Below, piece after piece: positions 9,214 to 17,473 of a stretch of DNA of 64,000 bases. Origin of the DNA: Fulvivirga ulvae. Its GTDB lineage: Bacteria > Bacteroidota > Bacteroidia > Cytophagales > Cyclobacteriaceae. A program made the translations under genes and the position numbers. The notes below the pieces were generated by a model that worked only from the letters and a program-made list of their open reading frames with translations, made no database searches and had not been told where the DNA came from. How positions within the stretch are numbered: position 1 is the first letter of the stretch; each line of letters opens with the position of its first letter. The stretch spans positions 514,501-578,500 of the forward strand of contig NZ_CP089981.1 of NCBI RefSeq assembly GCF_021389975.1, read 5' to 3'.

Positions 9214-10680
9214 CTATTCTTTGGCAAACAGGTTTAACATTCTTCCCAGTACTTCTTTATCATCAAAAGGGTGCTTTACTCCTTTTATTTCCTGGTAAGT
9301 TTCATGTCCCTTACCAGCAACAAGTATGATATCATTATTATCAGCCAGCAGGCAAGCCGTTTTTATAGCTTCCTCCCTGTCTGCTAATACTACAGTCTTT
9401 TTATAATCAGCAGGACTTACACCGGCCTGCATATCTTTTATGATCTCCAATGGCTCCTCATCACGAGGGTTATCTGAAGTTAAGATCACCTTATCGCTCC
9501 ATTTACAGGCAATGGAAGCCATTAATGGCCTTTTTCCTTTATCACGGTTTCCACCACATCCTACCACAGTGATTACCTGCCTGGCTTCAGCTCTGAATTC
9601 TGCTATCGTTTCCAGCACATTTTTCAAAGCATCGGGTGTATGGGCATAATCCACAATCGCGGTCACACTGGAATTGTTCATCACCTGTTCAAACCTGCCT
9701 GGAGCCCCGTCAAGTAATGAAAGTTGAGTCAGTGCTTCGTCTGATTTCTTACCCAGCAATACCGCCACACCATATACTGCCAGAAGGTTATAGGCATTAA
9801 AATCTCCAATTAGCCTGAACCACACGTTTTTATTGTCGATCTCCATTTCCAGCCCCTGCAGGGTATTGGACACGAGTTTTCCCTTAAAGTCGGCCACACT
9901 ACGCAAAGCGTAAGTATTTTTGGCAGCTTTCGTATTTTGGAGCATTATCCTGCCTCTCTTATCGTCTACATTGACCAGCGCAAAACCCTCTGAATCCAAT
10001 TCATCGAACAGCTTCTTTTTAGCACTGATGTATGCATCAAAAGTTTTATGATAATCCAGGTGATCATGGGTTATGTTAGTGAATACGGCTCCGGCAAATT
10101 TCTGACCTGCCACACGCTCTTGCTGTATAGCATGAGAACTCACTTCCATAAAAGCATATTCACATCCCTTTTTCACCATTTCATCCAGCAGCTCGTTAAG
10201 GCTGATGGCATCAGGCGTAGTATGAGAAGCCGGGATTTCCTCATCATTTATTCTATTGACAACCGTAGAAAGCAGGCCTGTTTTATGTCCCATCTTTCTA
10301 AAGACGTTGTATAACAATGTAGCCACCGTAGTTTTTCCATTGGTACCTGTTACTCCTACTAACCGAAGTTTTGAAGACGGGTTTCCATAGAAATTAGAGG
10401 CAATCCAGCCCAAGGCTCTGCTACTATCTTTAACAGCAACATAGGTAATCTCATCGGAAATATCATCCGGCAGCTTTTCGCAAACCACAGCTACAGCGCC
10501 AGCTTTTACGGCTTGCCCAATGAATGCATGTCCATCTGCCTGAGTACCTTTAACAGCAATAAACAGGGTTCCGCCCTTCACTTTTCTTGAATCGAAAGCT
10601 AAATGCGAAATTTCCCTGTCCATGCTACCTGAGGTAGAGACCAGGGAAGTTTTATATAATATATCTTTCAATACCCCCAT
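9214..10680 (-). CDS. murE: UDP-MurNAc-tripeptide synthetase MurE
   Basis: MurE adds the third amino acid, usually meso-diaminopimelate in Gram-negative bacteria, to UDP-MurNAc-L-Ala-D-Glu. The 488-aa product has the N-terminal domain (HLAFDSRKVKGGTLFIAVKG) and a P-loop GVTGTNGKTTVATLL near residue 109. It also has YAFMEVSSHAIQQ, ITHDHLDYH, and a substrate-selecting SDNPRDEEP segment near residue 410. DNPR is the signature of DAP-adding MurE, so DAP peptidoglycan is expected. It abuts ftsI (1-bp overlap) and mraY (4-bp gap). Confidence 0.97.
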   Translation of the reverse strand: MGVLKDILYKTSLVSTSGSMDREISHLAFDSRKVKGGTLFIAVKGTQADGHAFIGQAVKAGAVAVVCEKLPDDISDEITYVAVKDSSRALGWIASNFYGNPSSKLRLVGVTGTNGKTTVATLLYNVFRKMGHKTGLLSTVVNRINDEEIPASHTTPDAISLNELLDEMVKKGCEYAFMEVSSHAIQQERVAGQKFAGAVFTNITHDHLDYHKTFDAYISAKKKLFDELDSEGFALVNVDDKRGRIMLQNTKAAKNTYALRSVADFKGKLVSNTLQGLEMEIDNKNVWFRLIGDFNAYNLLAVYGVAVLLGKKSDEALTQLSLLDGAPGRFEQVMNNSSVTAIVDYAHTPDALKNVLETIAEFRAEARQVITVVGCGGNRDKGKRPLMASIACKWSDKVILTSDNPRDEEPLEIIKDMQAGVSPADYKKTVVLADREEAIKTACLLADNNDIILVAGKGHETYQEIKGVKHPFDDKEVLGRMLNLFAKE

Positions 10681-12770
10681 CAGCTCAAATCAATTTTTAT
10701 TTCACTCCCTTTCAACACTTTGGTACCCGGCGCCTGCGACTGCCGGGAGACCCGGCCTGTGCCCTGAATGTCTACTCTGAGCCCGCAACTCTCCAGTATG
10801 TAAATGGCATCGCGCAATGTCATCCCCGTTACATCCGGAACAAACTGCGGGTTTACCTTATTGTCTTTCCATTTGATGGCATTCCCAAATCTTTGGGTGG
10901 TCACCCAATCCTGGTCCCCTGCACTATGATTGGAAATACTTAATTCGTTACATATAAATTTCAAATCATCATGGTTTCCGGAACGTATAACCGGGAATAC
11001 ACCTGCTTCGGCAACATACTCTTTAACCATTGGTCTGTGCATATCGATATCACGTGAGTAGATGTTATCCGCGATCTCCTTAAAAACCGGTGCTGCCACA
11101 TTGCTGCCATACTGCCTCCATCCTTTCGGGTTTTTGATCAGCACAATAGCACTATACCTTGGGTTATCGGCTGGGAAATAGCCGGCAAAAGAAGTGATGT
11201 ACTTCTTTGTATACCGGCCATTTTCTAAAATCTGGGCAGTTCCTGTCTTTCCAGCAATTTTATAATGACTGTTCTTGATGTTATTGGCTGTTCCACGCTC
11301 CACTACACCTTCAAGCATCACTCTTACCTTTGCCAGCGTTTCATCCGAGCATATCTTTTTATTCAGTACCACAGTGCTATATTCTTCTAAAACCTTATCA
11401 GCTCTTCTTACTTTCTTCACTATAATAGGTTTGATCATTTTCCCATCATTAGCCACAGCATTGTAAAGGGCCAGCGACTGTAAAGGTGTAAGTTCCAGGC
11501 CATAGCCATAAGCCATCCAGGGCAGCGTAATTCCACTCCAGTCTTTGTCTGTTGGTCTTTTGATCTTCGGAATCCCCTCTCCTTTGATCTGTAGTCCCAG
11601 TGGTTTTGACAATTCCAGGTTATCGATATACTGAAGAAATCTTTCCGGCTTTAGCCCAAAATATTTATCTACCAGCTTTGCCATAGCCACATTAGAAGAT
11701 TTCTCAAAAGCCTCACGGACAGTGATGGTACCATAGCCTCCCTCTTCATGGTCAGTTACAGTATTGTCATAGAATTTATACTTTCCATCACCAGTCTCCA
11801 CACTATCACCAAGGCTCATGTTGGTATCTTCCAAAAGGGCGATCATAGTGGCCAGCTTAAAGGTGGAACCAGGCTCCCTCAAACCTCCAACAGCATAATT
11901 GTATCTTTCATAGTAATATCCCTGGCTGTTTCTGCTCAGGTTTGATATTGCTTTTATTTCTCCTGTACTGACCTCCATCACCGCCACCACTCCGTAATCA
12001 GCTTCGTGGTATTCCAGCGCTCTCAGCAACGCGGTTTCGCTCACATCCTGAAGGTTGATGTCTATAGTCGTTTCTATATCAAAACCATTTTCAGTCTTTA
12101 CCTCTGATCCATCAAAAACAGGCTTCCAGGTGCTCCCGGCCATTTTCTGATACAGCGCTTCTCCATCTTTCCCTGCCAGCTTATCATTAAAGCTATATTC
12201 AAGCCCTGCTCCCTGGTTATTTTCATTGATGAATCCAATCGTCCGCCGGCTTAAATTAGAAAAAGGTCTGAACCTCTTGTCGACCTTATGAAAAATTACT
12301 CCGCCTCCTAATCTGCCATAACGAAAGATGGGCCAGGTGGACATCTGCTTTTTACCCTGATAGCCCACCTGCTCCCGGTTAATGACAATGTATTGCTTGC
12401 CTGAAGCCCGGGCATTCTTAAGTTTTCTTCTGTAGGCCTCCTGCGACTGGTCTCCAAAGTACCTGGATAAGAGCAGCGCCAATGAGTCAATACCCTGGTT
12501 AAAAACTTCATCTGATGCTATGGTGGCATCAAATGCTACCTTATAAAAGGGTAATGATGTAGCCAGAAGGCTCCCGTTATCAGAATATATGTTACCGCGG
12601 GTAGCCTTTACAGTCATATACTTAACGTTAGTCTGGTCTGCGATCTCCTTCCACTTTTCTCCTTCAGCAAACTGGATTTTACCCACTTTTACCACTATGG
12701 CGACCGCAAAGATCGTCACCAGCAAAAATGCTATCCTGACTCTGAGTAATATGGACTTCTTAATATTCAC
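10680..12770 (-). CDS. ftsI: FtsI/PBP3-type septal transpeptidase with C-terminal PASTA domain
   Basis: This class B penicillin-binding protein cross-links septal peptidoglycan. The 696-aa product has one N-terminal membrane anchor (about 9-29), a PBP dimer domain (about 55-215), and a transpeptidase domain. The active-site motif is REPGSTFK, with catalytic Ser302 and Lys305. The SxN motif is SSN near residue 362, and KTGT is near residue 505. Residues about 640-696 form one PASTA domain (VPDVTGMTLRDAIYILESCG). It abuts ftsL directly. A PASTA-tailed FtsI is usual in this phylum. Confidence 0.95.
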   Translation of the reverse strand: MNIKKSILLRVRIAFLLVTIFAVAIVVKVGKIQFAEGEKWKEIADQTNVKYMTVKATRGNIYSDNGSLLATSLPFYKVAFDATIASDEVFNQGIDSLALLLSRYFGDQSQEAYRRKLKNARASGKQYIVINREQVGYQGKKQMSTWPIFRYGRLGGGVIFHKVDKRFRPFSNLSRRTIGFINENNQGAGLEYSFNDKLAGKDGEALYQKMAGSTWKPVFDGSEVKTENGFDIETTIDINLQDVSETALLRALEYHEADYGVVAVMEVSTGEIKAISNLSRNSQGYYYERYNYAVGGLREPGSTFKLATMIALLEDTNMSLGDSVETGDGKYKFYDNTVTDHEEGGYGTITVREAFEKSSNVAMAKLVDKYFGLKPERFLQYIDNLELSKPLGLQIKGEGIPKIKRPTDKDWSGITLPWMAYGYGLELTPLQSLALYNAVANDGKMIKPIIVKKVRRADKVLEEYSTVVLNKKICSDETLAKVRVMLEGVVERGTANNIKNSHYKIAGKTGTAQILENGRYTKKYITSFAGYFPADNPRYSAIVLIKNPKGWRQYGSNVAAPVFKEIADNIYSRDIDMHRPMVKEYVAEAGVFPVIRSGNHDDLKFICNELSISNHSAGDQDWVTTQRFGNAIKWKDNKVNPQFVPDVTGMTLRDAIYILESCGLRVDIQGTGRVSRQSQAPGTKVLKGSEIKIDLS

Positions 12771-13136
12771 TTATTTCTTGATCACAATTTTTTCAGGTGG
12801 CTGTAAACTTTCTGTAATCCCTAGTTTTTTTACATTTTTAGCTACTTCCGACTGCTTACTTGCATACATGTAGTCAGCCTTAAGTGTAGTATAATCTGCC
12901 CTAAGATCTTCTACCTGTTCTTTCAGGCGGTCAATCTTTCTTATGTTCTTTTCAGCATAATGATTGTTGCCTATGTAGAATATTCCAATGGCTGTTACAA
13001 AAAGAATGTGCGGCAGGTATTTTACCGGCAGCCCATGAGCAAAAGCGGCATCAATACGCACCAGTTTTTCCAACCTGGAAAATATGCTGCCTCTTGTGCT
13101 TTGCTTTTCATTAATTCTGTAACTGTTTGTAGCCAT
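12771..13136 (-). CDS. ftsL: FtsL-like bitopic division protein
   Basis: The 121-aa protein has a cytoplasmic basic N-terminus, one membrane segment at about residues 43-58, and a periplasmic leucine-zipper-like coiled coil (about 60-100). That topology matches FtsL. FtsL sequences are poorly conserved, so the call rests on topology plus its place between rsmH (2-bp gap) and ftsI (0-bp gap). It would bridge FtsQ/FtsB and the FtsWI synthase in the divisome. Confidence 0.8.
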   Translation of the reverse strand: MATNSYRINEKQSTRGSIFSRLEKLVRIDAAFAHGLPVKYLPHILFVTAIGIFYIGNNHYAEKNIRKIDRLKEQVEDLRADYTTLKADYMYASKQSEVAKNVKKLGITESLQPPEKIVIKK

Positions 13137-13138
13137 AT

Positions 13139-14056
13139 CTACAATTTCTTTGCTATCCTTAATTTTGCACTACGTGCCCTGTTATTCTCTTTAAGTTCAT
13201 CTTCTGAAGCTGTCACCGGCTTCCTGGTCACTGCCTCCAAAGGCTTTATCACGTTGCCATAAAAATCCTTTTCCACATCTCCGCTCACTTTTCCCTTCAT
13301 GATGTAATTCTTCACCAGCCTGTCTTCAAGGGAATGGTATGACATGATCACCAGTCTCCCTTCAGTGGCCAGCAGCTCACTGCTTTGCTCCAACACCTCT
13401 TCCAGTGCCTTCAACTCTTCATTCACCTCGATTCTTATGGCCTGAAAAACCTGAGCATAATACCTGTTCTCCTTACCTCGCTTCACGTATTTGTTCAGAA
13501 TCCTCTTCAAGTCCTCAATGGTTCTGATCTCAGCATTGATACGAGCAGCAACTATCGCCCTGGCCAGTGTTCTTGCGTTACGAACCTCACCGTACATGCC
13601 CAATATCCTATGCAGATCTTCCTCACTGTACTCGTTTACCACCTGACGGGCAGTTTTAGTAGCCGACTGATCCATACGCATATCAAGTTCCGCATCAAAC
13701 CGTGTTGAAAAACCTCTTTTCGCGTCATCAATCTGATGTGAAGAAATTCCCAGATCTCCAAGAACCCCATCAACTGCTTTTACTCCGTACATTTTCAGGT
13801 ATCTTTTCAGGTACCTGAAATTGCCCTCTATGAATGTGAAAGAACTATTATTTATTTTTTCTGCATTTGCCTTGGCATCCTGATCCTGATCAAATGCATA
13901 CAAATGGCCTCCATTTAATTTTTCCAGTATGGCCCTGGAGTGACCTCCGCCACCAAAGGTCAGGTCTACATAAACTCCCTCCGGCCTGATGTCCAACCCC
14001 TCGATGCACTCTTTTAGCATCACGGGCTTATGATAGTTGCTGTTAGATTCAGACAT
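13139..14056 (-). CDS. rsmH: 16S rRNA (cytosine1402-N4)-methyltransferase RsmH
   Basis: RsmH (MraW) methylates N4 of C1402 in the 16S rRNA decoding centre using SAM. The 305-aa protein begins with YHKPVMLKECIEGL and the SAM-binding DLTFGGGGHSRAIL (about residues 32-45). It contains GVLGDLGISSHQIDDAKRGFS and the C-terminal SYHSLEDRLVKNY motif. It is the second gene of the dcw operon, 89 bp after mraZ. Confidence 0.97.
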   Translation of the reverse strand: MSESNSNYHKPVMLKECIEGLDIRPEGVYVDLTFGGGGHSRAILEKLNGGHLYAFDQDQDAKANAEKINNSSFTFIEGNFRYLKRYLKMYGVKAVDGVLGDLGISSHQIDDAKRGFSTRFDAELDMRMDQSATKTARQVVNEYSEEDLHRILGMYGEVRNARTLARAIVAARINAEIRTIEDLKRILNKYVKRGKENRYYAQVFQAIRIEVNEELKALEEVLEQSSELLATEGRLVIMSYHSLEDRLVKNYIMKGKVSGDVEKDFYGNVIKPLEAVTRKPVTASEDELKENNRARSAKLRIAKKL

Positions 14057-14145
14057 TAAGCTTTACTTACCATTTGGAACTTACTTTCCTTCCACCTTAG
14101 CATTTATATTTTGCAACCGGCTATTAACCCGCCTCTTAGCAACCG

Positions 14146-14589
14146 CTACTCATCCAGATACTTCTGGGCAAGCTTTGAAAACTCACCCGGATCACTGATC
14201 AGATGTTCTTCATATTTCACCGGGTCCCAGATCTCCACTTTATTACCCATACCGACCACCACAGCATCTTTGCCTAATCCGGCATAGCTCAGCATCAGTT
14301 TAGGTATCAGAAACCTACCGGTATTGTCAAGTTCAACTACAGAACTACCCCGGAAGAAATTACGCTGAAGCTTTCTGTATTCTTCATTGAATTCATTAAG
14401 CCCGGCAATTTTTGAGTAGATCTTTTTGAATTCTACCATGGGGTACAGAATCAGACAAGGCTCAAAACCACGCCTCACAACGAGCTCGTTACCAGACGAC
14501 TCTGGTAAGTTTGCTTTGATCTTTGCCGGCAGTACAAGCCTGCCCTTTGCGTCGATCTTGCATTCATATTCACTAGTGAAAAATGCCAT
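14146..14589 (-). CDS. mraZ: MraZ, dcw transcriptional regulator
   Basis: MraZ is a ring-forming DNA-binding protein that represses its own dcw promoter in species where it has been studied. The 147-aa product has two SpoVT/AbrB-like half-domains, each with the DxxxR signature (DAKGRLVLP near residue 13 and DNTGRFLIP near 87). It is the first gene of the dcw operon. A 10-bp-phased triple repeat that fits an MraZ operator lies 57 bp upstream of the start (see that entry). Confidence 0.96.
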   Translation of the reverse strand: MAFFTSEYECKIDAKGRLVLPAKIKANLPESSGNELVVRRGFEPCLILYPMVEFKKIYSKIAGLNEFNEEYRKLQRNFFRGSSVVELDNTGRFLIPKLMLSYAGLGKDAVVVGMGNKVEIWDPVKYEEHLISDPGEFSKLAQKYLDE

Positions 14590-14618
14590 TGTGGTGCTAA
14601 TGCTCTGATTCTAATAAA

Positions 14619-14626
14619 CAAACATA
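14619..14626 (-). promoter_or_regulatory. mraZ (dcw) promoter, -7 element
   Basis: On the minus strand this reads TATGTTTG, an exact match to the Bacteroidota -7 consensus TAnnTTTG. It lies 30 bp before the mraZ ATG, predicting a start of transcription near 14612. The -33 region is occupied by the repeat at 14646-14675 rather than by a clear TTTG box. Confidence 0.6.
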
Positions 14627-14645
14627 GAAAAATATTTGACATTTT

Positions 14646-14675
14646 CCACCACTTTTCACCACTTTCCACCACTTT
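14646..14675 (-). promoter_or_regulatory. Candidate MraZ operator: three 10-bp direct repeats
   Basis: On the minus strand the unit AAAGTGGTGG occurs three times in immediate tandem with one change (AAAGTGGTGA in the middle). Known MraZ sites are short G-rich direct repeats with 10-bp phasing (TGGG plus 5 nt in E. coli, AAAGTG plus a 3-nt spacer in mycoplasmas). The array begins 20 bp upstream of the -7 element, so it covers the -33 region. MraZ binding here would block RNA polymerase. The repeat is seen directly; binding is inference. Confidence 0.7.
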
Positions 14676-14872
14676 TTTACATTTTTTCTTACGCGAAGGT
14701 AGCATTTATCCATAAAAACCATAACTTCCCACCCGTGAAAAGCAACTACGAGATATTGCACAGGCTACAATAAACCTTCATAAAACAACATAAATATTTG
14801 ATTTTCAAGCAAAAAACGTAATTCAAATCCCGCAAGGAGTTGCAACATCTGATTAATCATACACAGAAAAAA

Positions 14873-14919
14873 TGGTGGGGGAAAGTGGGAGAAATTTTCC
14901 ATAATTCCCAAAAAGTGGA
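14873..14919 (+). promoter_or_regulatory. Second G-rich array, possible distal MraZ-like boxes
   Basis: On the plus strand TGGG occurs at 14876 and 14886 (exactly 10 bp apart), and TGGA at 14916 (30 bp further on, in phase). The orientation is opposite to the mraZ-proximal repeats. It lies between mraZ and the CoA-transferase stop. The match to MraZ boxes is weaker, and chance cannot be excluded. Confidence 0.25.
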
Positions 14920-14968
14920 GCATTAAACCTGTCAAAGCCTACATTTCTCCTTCGACGGGCCTCAACCT

Positions 14969-16162
14969 TCAGGCTATGATGGACAGATTTTGTAAATTCT
15001 GAATTTCATCATCAGACATGAGTAACTCAGCCGAAAGGATTTCCCTTGTCTGGGCCCCAAAATGAGGTGGTGGGGAAAGGTGGGGATTTTTTTCTTTTTC
15101 GTTATGAAAATGTCCTGCAAAGGTAGCAATCCCACGTACAGCGTGGCCCTCAAGCATCAGAGATTTCACTTCAGGCATTTCCAAAGCTTCATTAACACTT
15201 TGCACTATACCCACAGGCACCTTCAGCTTGTTTAGCTCATGGATCAATTCTTTGGATTCGTATGTAGAAATTGCAGCTTGCAAAAGTGCAAAAAGGTCTT
15301 GCCTGTTCCTGACTCTCACAGCATTATTTTTATACAATTCATCGGAACATAAATTACTTAACCCCAAGCAATTACAAAGAGAAGAGAATTGCCTGTCAGT
15401 ACCAACGGCAAGTATTATTTCACGCTGATCCTTTGAAGTAAAAATATCCCCATAAGGGGCAATGTTAGGGTGTGATGACCCCTGCCTTGATGGTACTTTC
15501 CCGGCTATCAGCCAGTTCGTACCCTGGTTGACAAGTGAGGCTACCGCTGCCTCTATTAATGACACCGAAACTTCATTCCCCTCCCCGGTTTTCAGTCTGT
15601 GGATATACGCCAAAAGCAGAGCTTCCTTAAGATGATGACCGGCAAGAACATCCATTAGTGCCACCGGCATTTTGACAGGCTTACCATCCGGATCTCCATT
15701 CATGGACATAAAACCAGCTTCAGCCTGAATGATGGCATCATAGCCTACCTTTGGGTTATCGCTACCATAACCGGTTATTTTCCCGTAGAGTAAGTCTTTC
15801 TTTATTTTTCGTAATGACTGATAATCAACCCCCAGTTTTTCTGCATCACCCGGCTTATAACTGGCAATGACAATATCCGCTTTTGATATTAATTTGTATA
15901 AAATTTCAAGACCTACCTTTTCTGATATGTCAAGGCCGATAGACTTTTTACCCCAGTTAATACTGGCAAAATAAGCCGACACATCTCCGTCGGCCTCGTC
16001 TTTAAGCTTCCACGTTCGCGTAACATCTCCCCGGCTTGCAGGGTTTTCCACTTTGATCACGTCAGCACCAAGCTCTGCAAAAAATTGCCCTACTCCTGGC
16101 CCTGCAAGCACCGATGCCAGCTCTATAACCCTCACTCCGCAAAACAATTTTCTACTTTCCAT
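14969..16162 (-). CDS. CaiB/BaiF-family (class III) CoA-transferase
   Basis: Class III CoA-transferases move CoA between carboxylic acids through an aspartyl-CoA intermediate. The 397-aa product shows the family start VRVIELASVLAGPGVGQFFAELGADVIKVE. The conserved VALMDVLAGHH has Asp171 as the likely catalytic residue, with GYDAIIQAEAGFMSMNGDPDG before it. The acid substrate cannot be read from the sequence; options include formyl/oxalyl, carnitine or 2-methylacyl (racemase-like) CoA chemistry. It stands alone, with no dehydrogenase or ligase partner, and is divergent from the RiPP-like genes. Confidence 0.88.
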   Translation of the reverse strand: MESRKLFCGVRVIELASVLAGPGVGQFFAELGADVIKVENPASRGDVTRTWKLKDEADGDVSAYFASINWGKKSIGLDISEKVGLEILYKLISKADIVIASYKPGDAEKLGVDYQSLRKIKKDLLYGKITGYGSDNPKVGYDAIIQAEAGFMSMNGDPDGKPVKMPVALMDVLAGHHLKEALLLAYIHRLKTGEGNEVSVSLIEAAVASLVNQGTNWLIAGKVPSRQGSSHPNIAPYGDIFTSKDQREIILAVGTDRQFSSLCNCLGLSNLCSDELYKNNAVRVRNRQDLFALLQAAISTYESKELIHELNKLKVPVGIVQSVNEALEMPEVKSLMLEGHAVRGIATFAGHFHNEKEKNPHLSPPPHFGAQTREILSAELLMSDDEIQNLQNLSIIA

Positions 16163-16632
16163 AAAAGCTATATTTGAATTTCAAATGTAATTCAAAAATT
16201 TAACCCCGAAGCACCACTGCTACTAAAAGTTCTCCAGAAGTTCATACCAGCCTCTAATGGCAGAAACTTATGTTAACAGTAAAATCTCACATATTTCTTA
16301 TAAAGAATTAATGGGAGTTGAATTCTTTATAATTAACATCAATTGACTAATTATCAACCCCAAACAATATAGTCTATCCTGCCTCGGCTCACCCGAACTT
16401 CAATTATAATCCCAAGAAAATATATATTTCACCCAAAAACTTACATACGGAAAAAGGATGTTTAAACAAGTTAAAACTACAATTTTTCAAAAAATCATCC
16501 TATCAAATTAACTGACACTGAAATAACAAGTCAAACTTGCCCATAAAATCATGTGCGTAATTTTATAAGGAAATCTCATAGCTCATAACTTCTTGTATCG
16601 CCTAATTTAGCAAAACACAAAACTCAACAATT
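16163..16632. other. 470-bp divergent intergenic region before the RiPP-like genes
   Basis: This AT-rich spacer separates the divergently read CoA-transferase and the first RiPP-like precursor. It holds a perfect 12-bp inverted repeat (16298-16332) and a weak promoter candidate on the plus strand. That candidate is TTG at 16537, an 18-bp spacer, then TAATTTTA at 16558-16565, about 60 bp before the precursor ATG. I see no convincing gene in it. Confidence 0.5.
16298..16332. repeat. Perfect 12-bp inverted repeat with 11-nt loop
   Basis: The left arm TTATAAAGAATT (16298-16309) pairs exactly with AATTCTTTATAA (16321-16332). It lies where no transcript should end, since genes diverge on both sides. 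An operator or a structured leader is therefore more likely than a terminator. Confidence 0.6.
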
Positions 16633-16803
16633 ATGAGAGATAAGAAAAAGCTTAAAATTAATGACTTGAAAGTGAAGAGCTTCGTGACCTCTATGAAAGA
16701 GGTACGTGGCGGAGCAGTACCCACCTTTAACGTGGACTGCCCTTATTTCAAAACCCAGCCTAAAACTTGTATTGAATCGGTGAATTGGTGCTGGACTCCA
16801 TAA
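16633..16803 (+). CDS. RiPP precursor peptide, pinensin/class I lanthipeptide-like (copy 1)
   Basis: This 56-aa ORF starts MRDKKKLKINDLKVKSFVTS and reaches a double-glycine site (VRGG) at residues 24-27. The rest is a 29-residue core with three Cys (36, 45, 53), several Thr/Ser and an aromatic end NWCWTP. A charged leader with LKVKSFVTS and a GG cleavage site is what Bacteroidota lanthipeptide (pinensin-like) precursors look like (family knowledge, from memory). The core could form up to three thioether or disulfide links. No LanB, LanC, LanM, radical SAM or peptidase/ABC exporter lies nearby. Start ATG 16633 is the only sensible choice. The product class is inference; the leader shared with the next gene is direct evidence. 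Confidence 0.72.
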   Translation: MRDKKKLKINDLKVKSFVTSMKEVRGGAVPTFNVDCPYFKTQPKTCIESVNWCWTP

Positions 16804-16871
16804 TTTTTGACAAAAAAAGGCGATAACCCGAAAAGCCTTACATTAAACAGAGTAGGGAAAAACCAAATTAA

Positions 16872-17024
16872 ATGCTAAAACCAATGAAAAACAGTAAAAA
16901 ACAAAAAGCCACATTGAAAACGTTACAAGTTAAAAGTTTCGTGACTTCGGTTAAAAATCAAAATGTGCTAAGAGGCGGAACCTGCCTTGAGCCTACTTTA
17001 GTAGGCCCTGAGTGCGAAGCTTAA
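16872..17024 (+). CDS. RiPP precursor peptide, pinensin/class I lanthipeptide-like (copy 2)
   Basis: This 50-aa ORF (46 aa if the second ATG at 16884 is used) has the leader segment LQVKSFVTSVKNQNVLRGG. Seven residues, VKSFVTS, are identical to the upstream copy, and it has the same GG end. The 14-residue core TCLEPTLVGPECEA has two Cys and two Thr, a different pattern from copy 1. It lies 68 bp after copy 1 in the same direction and is followed by a strong hairpin terminator, so the two probably form one transcript. Leader conservation with core divergence is the usual signature of RiPP precursor families. No maturation enzyme is encoded nearby. Confidence 0.72.
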   Translation: MLKPMKNSKKQKATLKTLQVKSFVTSVKNQNVLRGGTCLEPTLVGPECEA

Positions 17025-17040
17025 ATATAATCAGTTTTTC

Positions 17041-17071
17041 AGTTGCCTTGCATCGCGTATGCAGGGCAACT
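17041..17071. terminator. Hairpin terminator after the RiPP-like genes
   Basis: AGTTGCCTTGCAT pairs with ATGCAGGGCAACT (13 bp with one G-T wobble, 5-nt loop), followed by TTATATTCTT on the plus strand. It lies 16 bp after copy 2 and 9 bp before the stop of the convergent gene at 17081, so it may serve both directions. Confidence 0.78.
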
Positions 17072-17080
17072 TTATATTCT

Positions 17081-17473
17081 TCAAAGTTTTGATGAAAAAT
17101 CCCGCTTCAAATGTAGTTTTCTAGTCTCCCTGTTCACTCTGTTCTCTATTTTTTGCTGCAAAAAATCAACGGTGCCATGTATCAACTGATGGCAATTACA
17201 TAACTTACCCTTATATTCCACAATATCGTGTTTGGCCAAATACGCATTATGATCCATTTCATAATCATGATTGGCCTCTATATATCTTGTAACTACATAC
17301 TTAACCTGATCCTGACGGCAAGAGACTTCAACCATAAATTTCAAAGAGTTTTTTCGAACAGCAAGATCTTCCATAGCTTTCTCATTTATATTATAAAGAT
17401 AAGGAATGATTATGACGTGTGCGGTCAATGTATAAATCTCTATATCGCCCCTCTTATGTATATAATTCTGCAT
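17081..17473 (-). CDS. Hypothetical protein, 130 aa
   Basis: I do not recognise this protein. It is hydrophilic with many His and charged residues, has a CNC pair near residues 93-95 (GKLCNCHQLIHG), and shows no clear signal peptide. A start at the internal Met34 (MEDLAVRKNS) would shorten it to 97 aa and is equally possible. It is convergent with the RiPP-like genes and divergent from the AI-2E-family transporter 60 bp away. A role in RiPP handling is only a guess from position. It could be a chance ORF, but its length and isolation favour a real gene. Confidence 0.5.
   Translation of the reverse strand: MQNYIHKRGDIEIYTLTAHVIIIPYLYNINEKAMEDLAVRKNSLKFMVEVSCRQDQVKYVVTRYIEANHDYEMDHNAYLAKHDIVEYKGKLCNCHQLIHGTVDFLQQKIENRVNRETRKLHLKRDFSSKL

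Noticed and set aside
14475..14705. 76-codon minus-strand frame overlapping the mraZ start
   Set aside because: It overlaps mraZ in another frame and runs through the repeat array and promoter; no family resemblance.
16458..16511. 17-codon ORF (MFKQVKTTIFQKIILSN) upstream of the RiPP-like genes, with a GGAAAAAGG tract before it
   Set aside because: Too short to judge, no leader similarity to the two precursors, and the spacer is AT-rich enough to produce this by chance.
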